Shown: in pieces, positions 17,863 to 24,270 of the stretch | How positions within the stretch are numbered: position 1 is the stretch's first letter | Layout: each line of letters begins with the position of its first letter | Origin: a virus | Strand: one strand, 5' to 3' | Virus record (IMG/VR): IMGVR_UViG_3300030104_000577 | Span: 1-59,441 of that record | Length of the DNA: 59,441 nt | Notes under the pieces: generated by a model | The model's database searches: none | What the model was told of the DNA's origin: nothing | The model's input: only the letters and a program-made list of their open reading frames with translations | Made by a program: the position numbers and the translations under genes

Positions 17863-17966
17863 GAGCACCAGTTCGACTACGAGCACCAGCCCGAGCACCA
17901 GTCCGAGCACCAGTTCGACTACGAGCACCAGTCCGACTACGAGCACCAGCACCAGCCCGAGCACCA
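17863..17966 (+). repeat. Tandem 12/18-bp repeats (GAGCACCAG units)
   Basis: Six consecutive units of 18 or 12 bases plus a partial seventh, all starting GAGCACCAG: 17863, 17881, 17893, 17905, 17923, 17941 and 17959. The 18-base form is GAGCACCAGTTCGACTAC or a near variant; the 12-base form lacks the last six bases. All lengths are multiples of three, which would keep a reading frame open (Ser-Thr-Ser-Pro type on plus, Leu-Val type on minus). No start signal supports translation. Confidence 0.85.
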
Positions 17967-18003
17967 TAAAAAAAGATTAAAAAAAGTCAAATAAATACTT
18001 TAC

Positions 18004-18018
18004 TTTTATATACTTTTA
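18004..18018 (+). promoter_or_regulatory. Phage-type promoter element upstream of the 18098 gene
   Basis: TTTTATATACTTTTA lies 80 bases before the start codon. A longer shared block, CTTTACTTTTATATAC and on, occurs in the inverted copy upstream of the paralogous gene at 18559-18789, and the core TATATACTT recurs before several early genes. It is likely a promoter or regulator site. The leader between it and the gene also matches that of the paralogue (CCCTAAATAAAGG before both starts). Confidence 0.5.
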
Positions 18019-18097
18019 TTATAGACTATAAGGGTATTAATTAATAGGGTAATTAATACTAACTACTAAATAGTAACCCTAAATAAAGGAAAACAAA

Positions 18098-18334
18098 ATG
18101 TCAAAAACTACTAAAAAAGCTAAAGTCGCTGTAAAAGTTAACTTAGGCGGTTTACCAGAAAACGCGGTTTATACTAAAACTGGTAAAATAGCTAGGGCGG
18201 TTCATAACGCTGAGCGTCACGAGTTATATAACGGTAAAACGGTCAAGGAAATATTAAGTATCAAACCTACCGTTATGACCCCAGCGGATATTAAGTATGA
18301 TGTAAAAGTAGGGTTCATCACCTTAGAAAGTTAA
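18098..18334 (+). CDS. NAERH-family small protein, copy 1 (unnamed family)
   Basis: This 78-residue basic protein is one of only two convincing genes on the plus strand. It shares with the product of 18559-18789 the blocks TGKIARA.HNAERHE, NGKT.KEIL and ADIKYDVK.GFIT, and the same core is the C-terminal domain of the 23768-24253 product. The Lys-rich N-terminus (MSKTTKKAKVAVK) may bind nucleic acid. AAAGGA precedes the ATG. A strong terminator follows 14 bases after the stop, so it is a monocistronic unit. Function unknown. Confidence 0.75.
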   Translation: MSKTTKKAKVAVKVNLGGLPENAVYTKTGKIARAVHNAERHELYNGKTVKEILSIKPTVMTPADIKYDVKVGFITLES

Positions 18335-18348
18335 GGTAACTCCCCTCA

Positions 18349-18376
18349 GGGCTACGGTAAAACGTAGCCCTTTTTT
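18349..18376 (+). terminator. Intrinsic terminator after the 18098-18334 gene
   Basis: A perfect 8-bp stem GGGCTACG (18349-18356) with CGTAGCCC (18363-18370) and loop GTAAAA is followed by six T residues at 18371-18376. It lies 14 bases after the plus-strand stop codon. Confidence 0.92.
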
Positions 18377-18526
18377 ACGCACAGAAAACAGTTCAGATCA
18401 GATTATGAACTACTTTATATATAGAACTAGACTTAGTATATAGGTCTGTTCTGATCTGAAAAAGCAGATATGGTTTACAGAGCAATATGGTTTACAGAGA
18501 ATCGTTCAGATCTGAATATTAGGGGT

Positions 18527-18551
18527 AAAGGAAAAGGGGACCGAAGTCCCC
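18527..18551 (-). terminator. Intrinsic terminator after the 18559-18789 gene
   Basis: On the minus strand GGGGAC (18551-18546), loop UUCG and GTCCCC (18541-18536) are followed by a T-rich tail TTTTCCTTT. It lies 8 bases past the stop codon. Confidence 0.8.
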
Positions 18552-18558
18552 CTAACTA

Positions 18559-18789
18559 TTATTCAATAGTTATAAACCCCGTTTTTACATCATACTTGAT
18601 ATCTGCGAGGGTCATCCTAGTAGGTTTAAGCGATAAGATCTCTTTTATAGTTTTACCGTTAAACTCTTCGTGACGTTCCGCGTTATGAGTAGCGCGGGCT
18701 ATTTTCCCAGTAGCGGTATAAATACCAGCGGGAGCGAACGGTCCACAGTTCACTTTTACTTCTTGAGGTTTAGTAGCTTTTTTAGCCAT
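18559..18789 (-). CDS. NAERH-family small protein, copy 2 (unnamed family)
   Basis: This 76-residue protein uses the ATG at 18789 with AAGGTG 8 bases upstream. It is a close paralogue of the product of 18098-18334, sharing TATGKIARATHNAERHEEF-like and GKTIKEILSLKPT-like segments and ending in DIKYDVKTGFITIE. The two genes converge with their terminators 150 bases apart, so gene, leader and promoter were duplicated in inverted orientation. Function is unknown. The basic N-terminus (MAKKATKPQEVKV) is variable between copies. Confidence 0.75.
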   Translation of the reverse strand: MAKKATKPQEVKVNCGPFAPAGIYTATGKIARATHNAERHEEFNGKTIKEILSLKPTRMTLADIKYDVKTGFITIE

Positions 18790-18875
18790 TATAATCACCT
18801 TTATTTAGGGTTATTTAGTAGTAGATTTATTAGTATAATCACCCTATTAATTAAACTAATGACTATATCATATTA

Positions 18876-18912
18876 TAAAAGTATATAAAAGTAAAGGGAT
18901 GATCACTAATTA
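18876..18912 (-). promoter_or_regulatory. Phage-type promoter region of the 18559 gene
   Basis: Minus-strand TTTTATATACTTTTA (18890-18876) is the inverted match of the element at 18004-18018. Immediately upstream on the same strand is ATTAGTGATC (18910-18901), a word also present upstream of the 20498-20815 gene. The distance to the start codon is about 90 bases. Confidence 0.5.
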
Positions 18913-19479
18913 ATTTTATCCCCTGTTCAGATCGCAATGTGATCCGAATGTAATCTCAATCACATCAGAACCAGACAATATAACATGGTCAATGGTCCAT
19001 TGTTCAGATCAGAAAAAGCTCGGATGGTTTACAGACGTTCAGATCCTATTGGCTATTGGCTGAAAGTCCAGATTTCGTGGTCCATGGTCCATTCCTGTAG
19101 GATTTTTGTCCGTGAACGTGATCATGATGCAACCTAGTTTCTATATACAACGGTCCAGAGTCCACAGACCACTGTCTAAAGATCTTTCACATGCTTTATC
19201 ACACCTTCACCATTATTACCATCAAGTTACCATCGACCACAGTCCATGGTCATATTACCTGTTCCAAGGCAATAGGTCGCCAATACGATAGCCAATAGCC
19301 CTCACACAAGGACTAACTGCGAGGGTTATAAAGATTATGCTATTGGCTTATTGGCTAAACGCGAATATTTGTGTAAAATTATTAAGTAAAATTCGTGAGA
19401 GCTAATATAGAAAGTGGTGCGTCTCGTCGGACAAGTGCACCAAGCTTGCTAAATAGGGTATATTGGAGGAACCCCCCGA

Positions 19480-19869
19480 CTAACTACTACTATTATTATT
19501 ATTATAGAAAGAATTTTTTCCCCAGTAAACCCATTCACCATTCTCCCACACATATTCAGGGTGGCGAATATTAACGGAGACTGCCACAGGTTTATACACT
19601 TCCATAGAGTATATAGGTATATCATCACCCACCCATGGAAAGTAAAAGTTTTCGTCCTCGGCTAATATACCGTCTAGATCATTTTTCCACTCTTCGTACT
19701 GGTTCTCTATGTCTCGTGCTATTTCGGCACCTTCTTTGAGAGTTTTGTTGTCCGCTACGGTGTAGTGGTCTTTTAGGTTAAAGTCAACCTTTTTCATAAT
19801 ATCACGACGTCGGTCGCCTCTAAACTGAGCTGGTACAAGCTGCAGATTTATCATATATTTGCTTTTCAA
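19480..19869 (-). CDS. Early protein of unknown function
   Basis: The start is a TTG at 19869, preferred because AAGGAG lies 6 bases upstream; the first ATG is five codons later without such a site. The 129-residue product includes VDFNLKDHYTVADN and GAEIARDIENQYEEW, and ends in a run of Asn and Ser encoded by an ATT microsatellite at the gene's 3' end. Its GAEIARDIENQYEEW region resembles GIAIIKDMEKQFGEW in the product of 20136-20501, so the two may be distant paralogues. Confidence 0.5.
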   Translation of the reverse strand: MKSKYMINLQLVPAQFRGDRRRDIMKKVDFNLKDHYTVADNKTLKEGAEIARDIENQYEEWKNDLDGILAEDENFYFPWVGDDIPIYSMEVYKPVAVSVNIRHPEYVWENGEWVYWGKNSFYNNNNSSS

Positions 19870-19895
19870 GTTGTTCTCCTTATTTAATTTATTAC

Positions 19896-19946
19896 TATAT
19901 AATTATATAAACGAAAACGGCGATCACCTAGCACAAATCACTAATC
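19896..19946 (-). promoter_or_regulatory. Recurring upstream element before the 19480 gene
   Basis: On the minus strand TGCTAGGTGAT (19933-19923), preceded by GTGATTAGTGATT, lies about 25 bases upstream of an AT-rich TATATAATTATATA segment and about 55 bases from the start codon. The same TGCTAGGTGAT word is found before the genes at 21211 and 22576. Confidence 0.45.
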
Positions 19947-20151
19947 ACTTACCTTTTTCGTGTCGAATGTTTTTTTCGTAATTTAGGTTCACGACGTTAT
20001 CTATTTCTTCTGCTTCTATATCTTTTTCGTCAGCTACAAATTTCCATTTTTGTGCTTTAAGATATCCTTTTTCTTCAGCTTCTTCCCTGTCCGTAGCCAT
20101 CACGAAACACTCTTCTACTGTGTAAGTTGTTCTGGTTAACTTATATTCCAT
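19945..20151 (-). CDS. Small early protein of unknown function
   Basis: The 68-residue protein (MEYKLTRTTYTVEECFVMAT) has a short N-terminal beta segment followed by a charged region DREEAEEKGYLKAQKWKF. Small proteins of this YxVxExxxVxAxxxEEA type are common in phage early regions, function unknown. Its start overlaps the upstream stop by 16 bases. Confidence 0.45.
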   Translation of the reverse strand: MEYKLTRTTYTVEECFVMATDREEAEEKGYLKAQKWKFVADEKDIEAEEIDNVVNLNYEKNIRHEKGK

Positions 20152-20501
20152 AAGTGCTCCTCACAGCTGTAGTAATACTCTTCGAGACTGGGCGCGTCAC
20201 ATTCAAAGCCATCGGTGATGTGTTGTTTCCAGTACTTACCGAATGGACCACCGCTCGCGCACAGGTCACAACCTTCCCACAGCCATATAGGTGTGGCATC
20301 ACTAGGTATGCGGAGTTTAAACATCACTTTCATCACATTCCCTGACATATCTTGATTATCACACCACTCACCGAACTGCTTCTCCATATCTTTTATTATA
20401 GCTATGCCATCATTCAAAGTGCCTGCTCCTATACGATAGAAGCGAGGCGACTTTGGATCATAACCGCTAGGATGTAGGGTAAACTCATATATTTTATTCA
20501 T
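20136..20501 (-). CDS. Early protein of unknown function
   Basis: The 121-residue protein has GIAIIKDMEKQFGEWCDNQD near residue 33 and IPSDATPIWLWEGCDLCASGG further on. Cysteines in CDLC and near the C-terminus (CDAPSLEEYYYSCEE) might bind metal. It overlaps the next gene by 4 bases. Similarity of the helical segment to the 19480-19869 product suggests ancient duplication. Confidence 0.45.
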   Translation of the reverse strand: MNKIYEFTLHPSGYDPKSPRFYRIGAGTLNDGIAIIKDMEKQFGEWCDNQDMSGNVMKVMFKLRIPSDATPIWLWEGCDLCASGGPFGKYWKQHITDGFECDAPSLEEYYYSCEEHLWNIS

Positions 20502-20815
20502 GGAGTTACCCTAAACACCTTACTCTCGATGCCGTTATCAAACTTATAATAAAGCATCCCGATATTTCCTATACCTTCTACATGCTCATCGCGTATAGCT
20601 TCATATACCGCTTTAGCTTCTTTAGTATATTCTAGCCATAACTCATCAACTGGCGGTAGGTACTTCCTAAACTCATTTTTCGCTGTTGACTTAGTTAGTT
20701 TTTTCCAAGGCACGTCCTTAAACTCAATAGCTTGAGATGGACCAACGTAAACATGAATATCACCGCCTTCACCGACTAAATATTCATAATCTTCCATAGT
20801 ATATTTTACTGCCAT
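20498..20815 (-). CDS. Early protein of unknown function
   Basis: The 105-residue acidic protein (MAVKYTMEDYEYLVGEGGD) starts 5 bases after the ribosome site AGGAGGA. It has a helical middle (LWLEYTKEAKAVYEAIRDE) and a beta C-terminus. It is the first gene of the small operon 19945-20815, headed by a promoter region at about 20843-20895. No family recognised. Confidence 0.45.
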   Translation of the reverse strand: MAVKYTMEDYEYLVGEGGDIHVYVGPSQAIEFKDVPWKKLTKSTAKNEFRKYLPPVDELWLEYTKEAKAVYEAIRDEHVEGIGNIGMLYYKFDNGIESKVFRVTP

Positions 20816-20842
20816 AAGTTATTCCTCCTGTTTTTATTTAAC

Positions 20843-20895
20843 TTATAAGTATATAATAACTAAGAACTTATTCGCTAACTAGGACGATCACTAAT
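20843..20895 (-). promoter_or_regulatory. Promoter-like region of the 20815-to-19945 operon
   Basis: Minus-strand TTATATACTTATAA (20856-20843) resembles the TATATACTTTTA element before the NAERH genes. ATTAGTGATC (20895-20886) lies about 30 bases further upstream, followed by GTCCTAG. The rest of the gene-free stretch up to 21031 holds no convincing gene. Confidence 0.45.
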
Positions 20896-21031
20896 CGCAT
20901 ATACCCTTATATATAGGCGGTTTTACTAGGGTTGAGCGCGGTGGATCGGCTTTTATTTACGCTCCAGTAATTCATCTTTATAAGGTAATACTAGGGTTAG
21001 GGGTAGTAGAAAAACGCTCGATTAGCTTGAT

Positions 21032-21214
21032 TCACCTGCCAATGTCTTTTATACTATTGAGACCAATGACTTGGTACGCTCCCTTGTTATAAGCAGGTGC
21101 CACGGTGAATACACCTCTAGCACTACCACACTGGACGCAAGTGGCATAACCTAAAGCAGCACGTCTTTCTTGTATTCGTCTACGACAAATTTTACAGGAA
21201 ACTTTTACAGTCAT
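21032..21214 (-). CDS. Small zinc-ribbon protein
   Basis: The 60-residue protein has two CxxC pairs, CKIC at residues 7-10 and CVQCG at about 26-30, with the intervening segment RRRIQERRAALGYAT. This spacing resembles DksA/TraR-type or Zn-ribbon phage proteins. It overlaps the next gene by 4 bases. It may bind nucleic acid or RNA polymerase, but it lacks the coiled-coil part of DksA. Confidence 0.55.
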   Translation of the reverse strand: MTVKVSCKICRRRIQERRAALGYATCVQCGSARGVFTVAPAYNKGAYQVIGLNSIKDIGR

Positions 21215-21648
21215 TTAGCTATCCTCACATACTCAGTAAGAGCAGACTGAAAGCTAGAGCCGTGTACACTAATGGCATAGTAAACATAATCTACAATTTT
21301 ATCTGTAGAGGACACGTCAATAGTATTATATTCACCAGACTTGTAATAGTAGGGAGCAGGAGTGTGGTACACCTCTCTCCAATCTTCATACTCAGTAGGC
21401 ACATCTCTTGGTCTATCACCTCCGTGAACCTCACTGAAATAATAGCCATACTCTACACCTTCAGGGATAAATATTTTAAGCATATCGCGAATAATCATTT
21501 GTTCTTTATATACTAACGGACAATCCTCGGCAAACTGTTCTTTGAAATATGATTCTGGTTGCGATGAGTAATAGCCTGTAGAGCTGTATGCTGTATTTTT
21601 ATAATCGGCAGGTATTATTTGCCAACCATCTTTTATTACTTCTTCCAT
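21211..21648 (-). CDS. Early protein of unknown function
   Basis: The 145-residue, Tyr-rich and acidic protein has the start segment MEEVIKDGWQIIPADYKNTAY and a Gly/Asp/Arg motif VHGGDRPRDVPTEYEDW. No domain recognised. A promoter-like region with the exact 15-mer shared with the 22576 gene lies about 50 bases upstream. Confidence 0.4.
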   Translation of the reverse strand: MEEVIKDGWQIIPADYKNTAYSSTGYYSSQPESYFKEQFAEDCPLVYKEQMIIRDMLKIFIPEGVEYGYYFSEVHGGDRPRDVPTEYEDWREVYHTPAPYYYKSGEYNTIDVSSTDKIVDYVYYAISVHGSSFQSALTEYVRIAK

Positions 21649-21676
21649 AGTCTTGTACCTTTATTTATTAATAGTA

Positions 21677-21714
21677 AATATATAATAAAATACATTAACT
21701 ACATCACCTAGCAT
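21677..21714 (-). promoter_or_regulatory. Recurring upstream element before the 21211 gene
   Basis: Minus-strand ATGCTAGGTGATGTA (21714-21700) is followed about 20 bases later by TATTATATATTTA. The identical 15-mer occurs at 22847-22833 in the same relation to another start codon, which argues for a conserved regulator or promoter site. Confidence 0.5.
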
Positions 21715-21718
21715 ACTG

Positions 21719-22009
21719 TTATATCTCGTAATATTCTGCTGCTCGTTTTAGGTTTTCTAAAGAGACTTGCATCAATGCGTCCTCTGGACTTTCCTTAATC
21801 CAGTAATAACCAAACTCTGACACATCGTCGTTGTTTTTAGGTTTTAGAACAAAATAACCTAAATCACGCACATATATGATCGAGGTGTTGCCAGCTTCAA
21901 ACTTTTCCCCTTCGTCTAGTTCAGTCAGGTGGTGTTCTAATTCATCACGCAGTAGTTTATGCTCTTCCTTCCGTGAATGTAGTGGGTGACGATATATACC
22001 TTTACCCAT
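21719..22009 (-). CDS. Small early protein of unknown function
   Basis: This 96-residue protein opens with a basic helical segment (RHPLHSRKEEHKLLRDELEHHL), and a short beta domain follows (NTSIIYVRDLGYFVLKPK). It overlaps the upstream gene by 8 bases and is co-translated with it. No motif of known function. Confidence 0.4.
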   Translation of the reverse strand: MGKGIYRHPLHSRKEEHKLLRDELEHHLTELDEGEKFEAGNTSIIYVRDLGYFVLKPKNNDDVSEFGYYWIKESPEDALMQVSLENLKRAAEYYEI

Positions 22010-22574
22010 GTTTCACCTCCTTTGGGATATCCCACATAGTCTGCGAAGTGAGTACACTATACTCACCGTTCGCTTTCATAGGTAAAACTTCTTTACTGTC
22101 TTTGACCCAGTTTTCAGGTAGTCGCCAGCTGTCATACCATGGAGGCAGTTCGATATTCTTTAGTGCCTGACCTAAAGGTGTGAAACAGGTATGAAAGTAA
22201 GCCTCCTGATCATACCTAAAAAAGCCATTATTCTGCTGGTCACTAAGAGACACGAACCAACCTTTAGCATCTATCTGCGGTTTATCAATAAACAAGTAAA
22301 CATACTCGATGTGCAGAGGGTCGAGAGCATTCATAAACTCGTTCAAGTTTTCGTACTTCTCTGGTTCTTGTTTTCTAGTGTCTGACTCTGCTGTTGTAAG
22401 TTTTAAACTAGATATGTATCCTGTGTTCACGAGTCTTCTAACTTTTATTATATCAGCATAATAACCGTACAACATAAAACCATTGTGCTGTAAGTAGCCA
22501 TCATAATGACAATAAGATGCGGTAATACCGTCCTCGTCCCATGAGCTGTATCCTATGTAACTACGAGTTCCCAT
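22002..22574 (-). CDS. Conserved phage protein (MGTRS..DG family), unknown function
   Basis: The 190-residue product starts MGTRSYIGYSSWDEDGITA and continues YCHYDGYLQHNGFMLYGYY. This opening, with CH.DGYl..nG, is a well-spread phage early protein family without assigned activity. The rest (KGWFVSLSDQQNNGFFRY) resembles a small alpha/beta fold. It lies 1 base upstream of its neighbour's start, in an operon headed at 22779. Confidence 0.5.
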   Translation of the reverse strand: MGTRSYIGYSSWDEDGITASYCHYDGYLQHNGFMLYGYYADIIKVRRLVNTGYISSLKLTTAESDTRKQEPEKYENLNEFMNALDPLHIEYVYLFIDKPQIDAKGWFVSLSDQQNNGFFRYDQEAYFHTCFTPLGQALKNIELPPWYDSWRLPENWVKDSKEVLPMKANGEYSVLTSQTMWDIPKEVKHG

Positions 22575-22575
22575 A

Positions 22576-22779
22576 TTACGCCACCTTGACGATTATATCG
22601 TCTTTCATAGTAACTTTAGCAAACCACTCGCGACCACCTTGTAAGTGTGGACGATGGGCACCGATAAAACTGCCTGTAGATTTGTACTCATCACCAAAGA
22701 AAGATGTCTCTGTGTAGTTGAGTCGTTGACCTACTGCTTCTTTAAGTTTTTTCTTGCTTGTATAGTTTAATAACATCAT
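22576..22779 (-). CDS. Small conserved phage protein (YTSKKKLKE family)
   Basis: This 67-residue protein contains LNYTSKKKLKEAVGQ.L.Y.ETS-type sequence, FFGDEYKSTGSF and WFAKVTMKDDIIVKV. I recognise the pattern from other marine phage early regions, where it is hypothetical. A beta-rich fold is likely. Its ribosome site AAGGAG is 9 bases before the first ATG. The 15-mer element at 22833-22847 lies upstream. Confidence 0.5.
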   Translation of the reverse strand: MMLLNYTSKKKLKEAVGQRLNYTETSFFGDEYKSTGSFIGAHRPHLQGGREWFAKVTMKDDIIVKVA

Positions 22780-22832
22780 ACGCTGGTTCTCCTTATATTT
22801 ATTTAGCGTATATTAATAATACTAATGATTAT

Positions 22833-22847
22833 TACATCACCTAGCAT
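22833..22847 (-). promoter_or_regulatory. Recurring upstream element before the 22576 gene
   Basis: Minus-strand ATGCTAGGTGATGTA is identical to the copy at 21700-21714. It is followed by TATTATTAATATA about 20 bases downstream and the start codon about 55 bases downstream. Confidence 0.5.
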
Positions 22848-22856
22848 GATGCGTAA

Positions 22857-22997
22857 TCAATTATCGTCATGTGTTCCGTAGAAATATATTCCTAAAACAA
22901 CGGACATGGCGAGAGCTAACAGTAAAGAATCGTTCAAGCTTGCTTGTATAGCCAGTTCGATCAAGTATTGTTCCTCTTCGTGTATATAATTACTCAC
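22857..22997 (-). CDS. Small single-span membrane protein
   Basis: A GTG at 22997, overlapping the stop of the zinc-ribbon gene, gives a 46-residue product with an acidic N-terminus (IHEEEQYLIELAIQAS) and one membrane span (LLLALAMSVVLGIYFYG). An upstream in-frame ATG at 23039 would overlap the neighbouring gene by 50 bases and is less likely. Small membrane proteins in early phage regions can affect the host envelope; nothing specific can be said. Confidence 0.4.
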   Translation of the reverse strand: MSNYIHEEEQYLIELAIQASLNDSLLLALAMSVVLGIYFYGTHDDN

Positions 22998-23166
22998 CGT
23001 TCTTTGCCATAGTGTATAGTCTAGCAGGTATAACCACATTTACATTACAGTCACTACAGCACCTACCGTTTTTCACTGGTCGTGCATTATGACCTTGATC
23101 CCAGATAATTTCACCACCATCTGTTTTTTGTTCCTCTATATCGTTCTTACATATACTACATTTCAT
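22990..23166 (-). CDS. Small zinc-ribbon protein
   Basis: This 58-residue protein starts MKCSICKNDIEEQ and ends with a second cysteine cluster CCSDCNVNVVIPARL. CxxC plus CCxxCN with the middle motif GHNARPVKNGR is a compact zinc-binding family found in many phages, function unknown. The ATG at 23166 lies inside the end of the preceding gene (11-base overlap). Confidence 0.6.
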   Translation of the reverse strand: MKCSICKNDIEEQKTDGGEIIWDQGHNARPVKNGRCCSDCNVNVVIPARLYTMAKNGE

Positions 23167-23380
23167 TTGCTTTACCTCTCTTAGTTTTTTCTAGAAATAC
23201 TTTTTGACTACTGATTCTTCTAGGGTTGTATAAAATGTGTTCTGGTATGTCTTGAACTATTTTGAAAACTTTCTTTAACTGTTTAAACTGTGCATCTTTT
23301 CTCTCACCAGCTATCAAGTATACATAACGATCGAGCTCTCTACAAAGTGCTTGCTTCAAACTAACTGGTTGCTTCATCAT
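23156..23380 (-). CDS. Small basic early protein
   Basis: This 74-residue helical, Lys/Arg-rich protein (KQALCRELDRYVYLIAGERKD, KKVFKIVQDIPEHILYNPRR) overlaps its upstream neighbour by 20 bases. No family recognised. Confidence 0.4.
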   Translation of the reverse strand: MMKQPVSLKQALCRELDRYVYLIAGERKDAQFKQLKKVFKIVQDIPEHILYNPRRISSQKVFLEKTKRGKANEM

Positions 23381-23546
23381 CTAACCTCTGTTCTGCGTCG
23401 TGGTATTGAAGCTGTAGTTCTTGCTGATTCAATGAGTTGATTTCTCGTCTTTGTTTAGCTTTTACCTCATCGAGTACTCTGTGCGCTGTAGCTACATTCT
23501 CGATAGCTCTATATAATTCTAAAGTTTGCTCTTTGGTAAGTGACAT
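23361..23546 (-). CDS. Small helical early protein
   Basis: This 61-residue protein is almost entirely a charged helix or coiled coil (MSLTKEQTLELYRAIENVA, LQLQYHDAEQRLDDEATS). AGGAGGC precedes the ATG by 4 bases. It heads the operon 23546-to-22857. No function can be assigned. Confidence 0.4.
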   Translation of the reverse strand: MSLTKEQTLELYRAIENVATAHRVLDEVKAKQRREINSLNQQELQLQYHDAEQRLDDEATS

Positions 23547-23625
23547 GATGCCTCCTAAGGTTTAGTTATTAATAAAGTATAAGTATATAACTAGAATAAT
23601 AGATCATTAAGGATAATGTTAAGAT

Positions 23626-23760
23626 AACCCTGACCACGCAAGGGAGGCTGCAGAATGATAGGACGTGATCAGGGTTAAAAGAAAAACCTGATGAGGGTAG
23701 GAGAATACTATCGTAAAGTCTTAAATCAATAACAATAGTCAAATGAACACCCCCATCAGG
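23626..23760. ncRNA. Tandem structured hairpins in a gene-free gap
   Basis: Two neighbouring inverted repeats fill the gap 23547-23767. The first pairs AACCCTGACCACG (23626-23638) with CGTGATCAGGGTT (23664-23676), 13 positions with one mismatch. The second pairs CCTGATGAGGG (23687-23697) with CCCCCATCAGG (23750-23760), one mismatch, with an inner ACTAT/ATAGT stem inside its loop. On the minus strand this follows the 23768-24253 gene. It could be a terminator pair, a small RNA or a protein-binding site; no T tract follows on the minus strand. Confidence 0.4.
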
Positions 23761-23767
23761 CAACCAA

Positions 23768-24253
23768 CTATTTATAGAGCATAAACTCCTTATCAAGATC
23801 GTACCTGATATCTTTAGCTTCTACTCTAAGAGTTGCTAGAGCTTCCCTTACTGTCATACCATCTAAGTCGCTATGACGCTCTGCGTTCTCTTTAGACCTA
23901 GCCATTTTTGCTGGGTTATTCACTATAACCCGATCCATGTCTAGACCTTTTACTGCTACTTTATCTTTCGATTTTTTTACAGCGGTTTTAAGGTTAGTCT
24001 TCGTTACTTTTAACTTCCCTATCTTAGCTGTATTTTTAAGTGCTGCTTGTTTCATTGCACCCATTTGCTTACCCTCCTCTGGCTCTCGCCAAGTTATATT
24101 ACGGTTGTTGTACATATGGAAGACTCGTTTAACCTCACCTTCCTCTTGATACTCAGCGGTAAATTGTACGGAGAGCAGAGATTTGACGGTAGCTTCATGC
24201 CATAAATCTTTGTGACATGTTACTAATACTTTATCTGTTCTCGGTGCTCTCAT
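23768..24253 (-). CDS. NAERH-family protein with N-terminal extension, copy 3
   Basis: This is a 161-residue basic protein. Residues about 108-161 repeat the core of the small proteins at 18098 and 18559: PAKMARSKENAERHSDL, DGMTVREAL and KDIRYDLDKEFM. The first 65 residues form a separate beta-rich domain (VLVTCHKDLWHEATVKSLL, VFHMYNNRNITWREPEE), joined by a Lys-rich linker. The fusion suggests the NAERH core is an independent module. Function unknown. It has its own upstream element at 24271-24312. Confidence 0.65.
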   Translation of the reverse strand: MRAPRTDKVLVTCHKDLWHEATVKSLLSVQFTAEYQEEGEVKRVFHMYNNRNITWREPEEGKQMGAMKQAALKNTAKIGKLKVTKTNLKTAVKKSKDKVAVKGLDMDRVIVNNPAKMARSKENAERHSDLDGMTVREALATLRVEAKDIRYDLDKEFMLYK

Positions 24254-24270
24254 AAAATTTATCCTAAGTA

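Larger units (their letters stand above)
17465..17997. other. GC-rich low-complexity island without a convincing gene
   Basis: Between the late operon and the next gene the composition changes abruptly from AT-rich to strongly GC-rich. It begins with an imperfect hairpin around ACACCA/TGGTGT (about 17585-17612), then a G tract (six G, T, seven G, T, two G; 17620-17636). About 340 bases rich in CAGCCA, CCACCAG and GAGCACCAG words follow. Open plus-strand frames here (17568-17831 and 17861-17980) would encode only Ser/Thr/Pro/Gln low complexity and have no ribosome-binding site, so I do not call them genes. Confidence 0.6.
18391..19363. repeat. Repeat-dense gene-poor region, candidate origin or control locus
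   Basis: GTTCAGATC occurs at 18391, 18504, 18925, 19012 and 19037 and inverted in 18449-18460; TTCAGATCTGAA at 18505-18516 is a perfect palindrome. TGGTTTACAGA occurs at 18471, 18488 and 19025. TATTGGCT occurs at 19047, 19054, 19341 and 19349 and inverted at 19290. GGTCCA occurs at 18994, 19079, 19086 and 19152. Apart from the small gene at 18559-18789, I see no supported gene here; the 681 bases from 18799 to 19479 are non-coding. Iterated short repeats of this kind mark phage origins or multi-site operators. Confidence 0.5.

Noticed and set aside
17568-17980. Open plus-strand frames and a long minus-strand Leu/Val frame in the GC-rich island
   Set aside because: Low-complexity products, no ribosome-binding sites, no recognisable domain; the frames stay open because the repeats are multiples of three.
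17465-19479. Integrase attachment or lysogeny module at the boundary of the blocks
   Set aside because: No integrase, excisionase or repressor was found anywhere in the window and no tRNA-derived att site is visible.
20897-21031. Possible tiny gene of about 22 codons in the gap between 20815 and 21032
   Set aside because: Too short, Ser/Lys-rich, without a convincing ribosome-binding site or overlap with neighbours.
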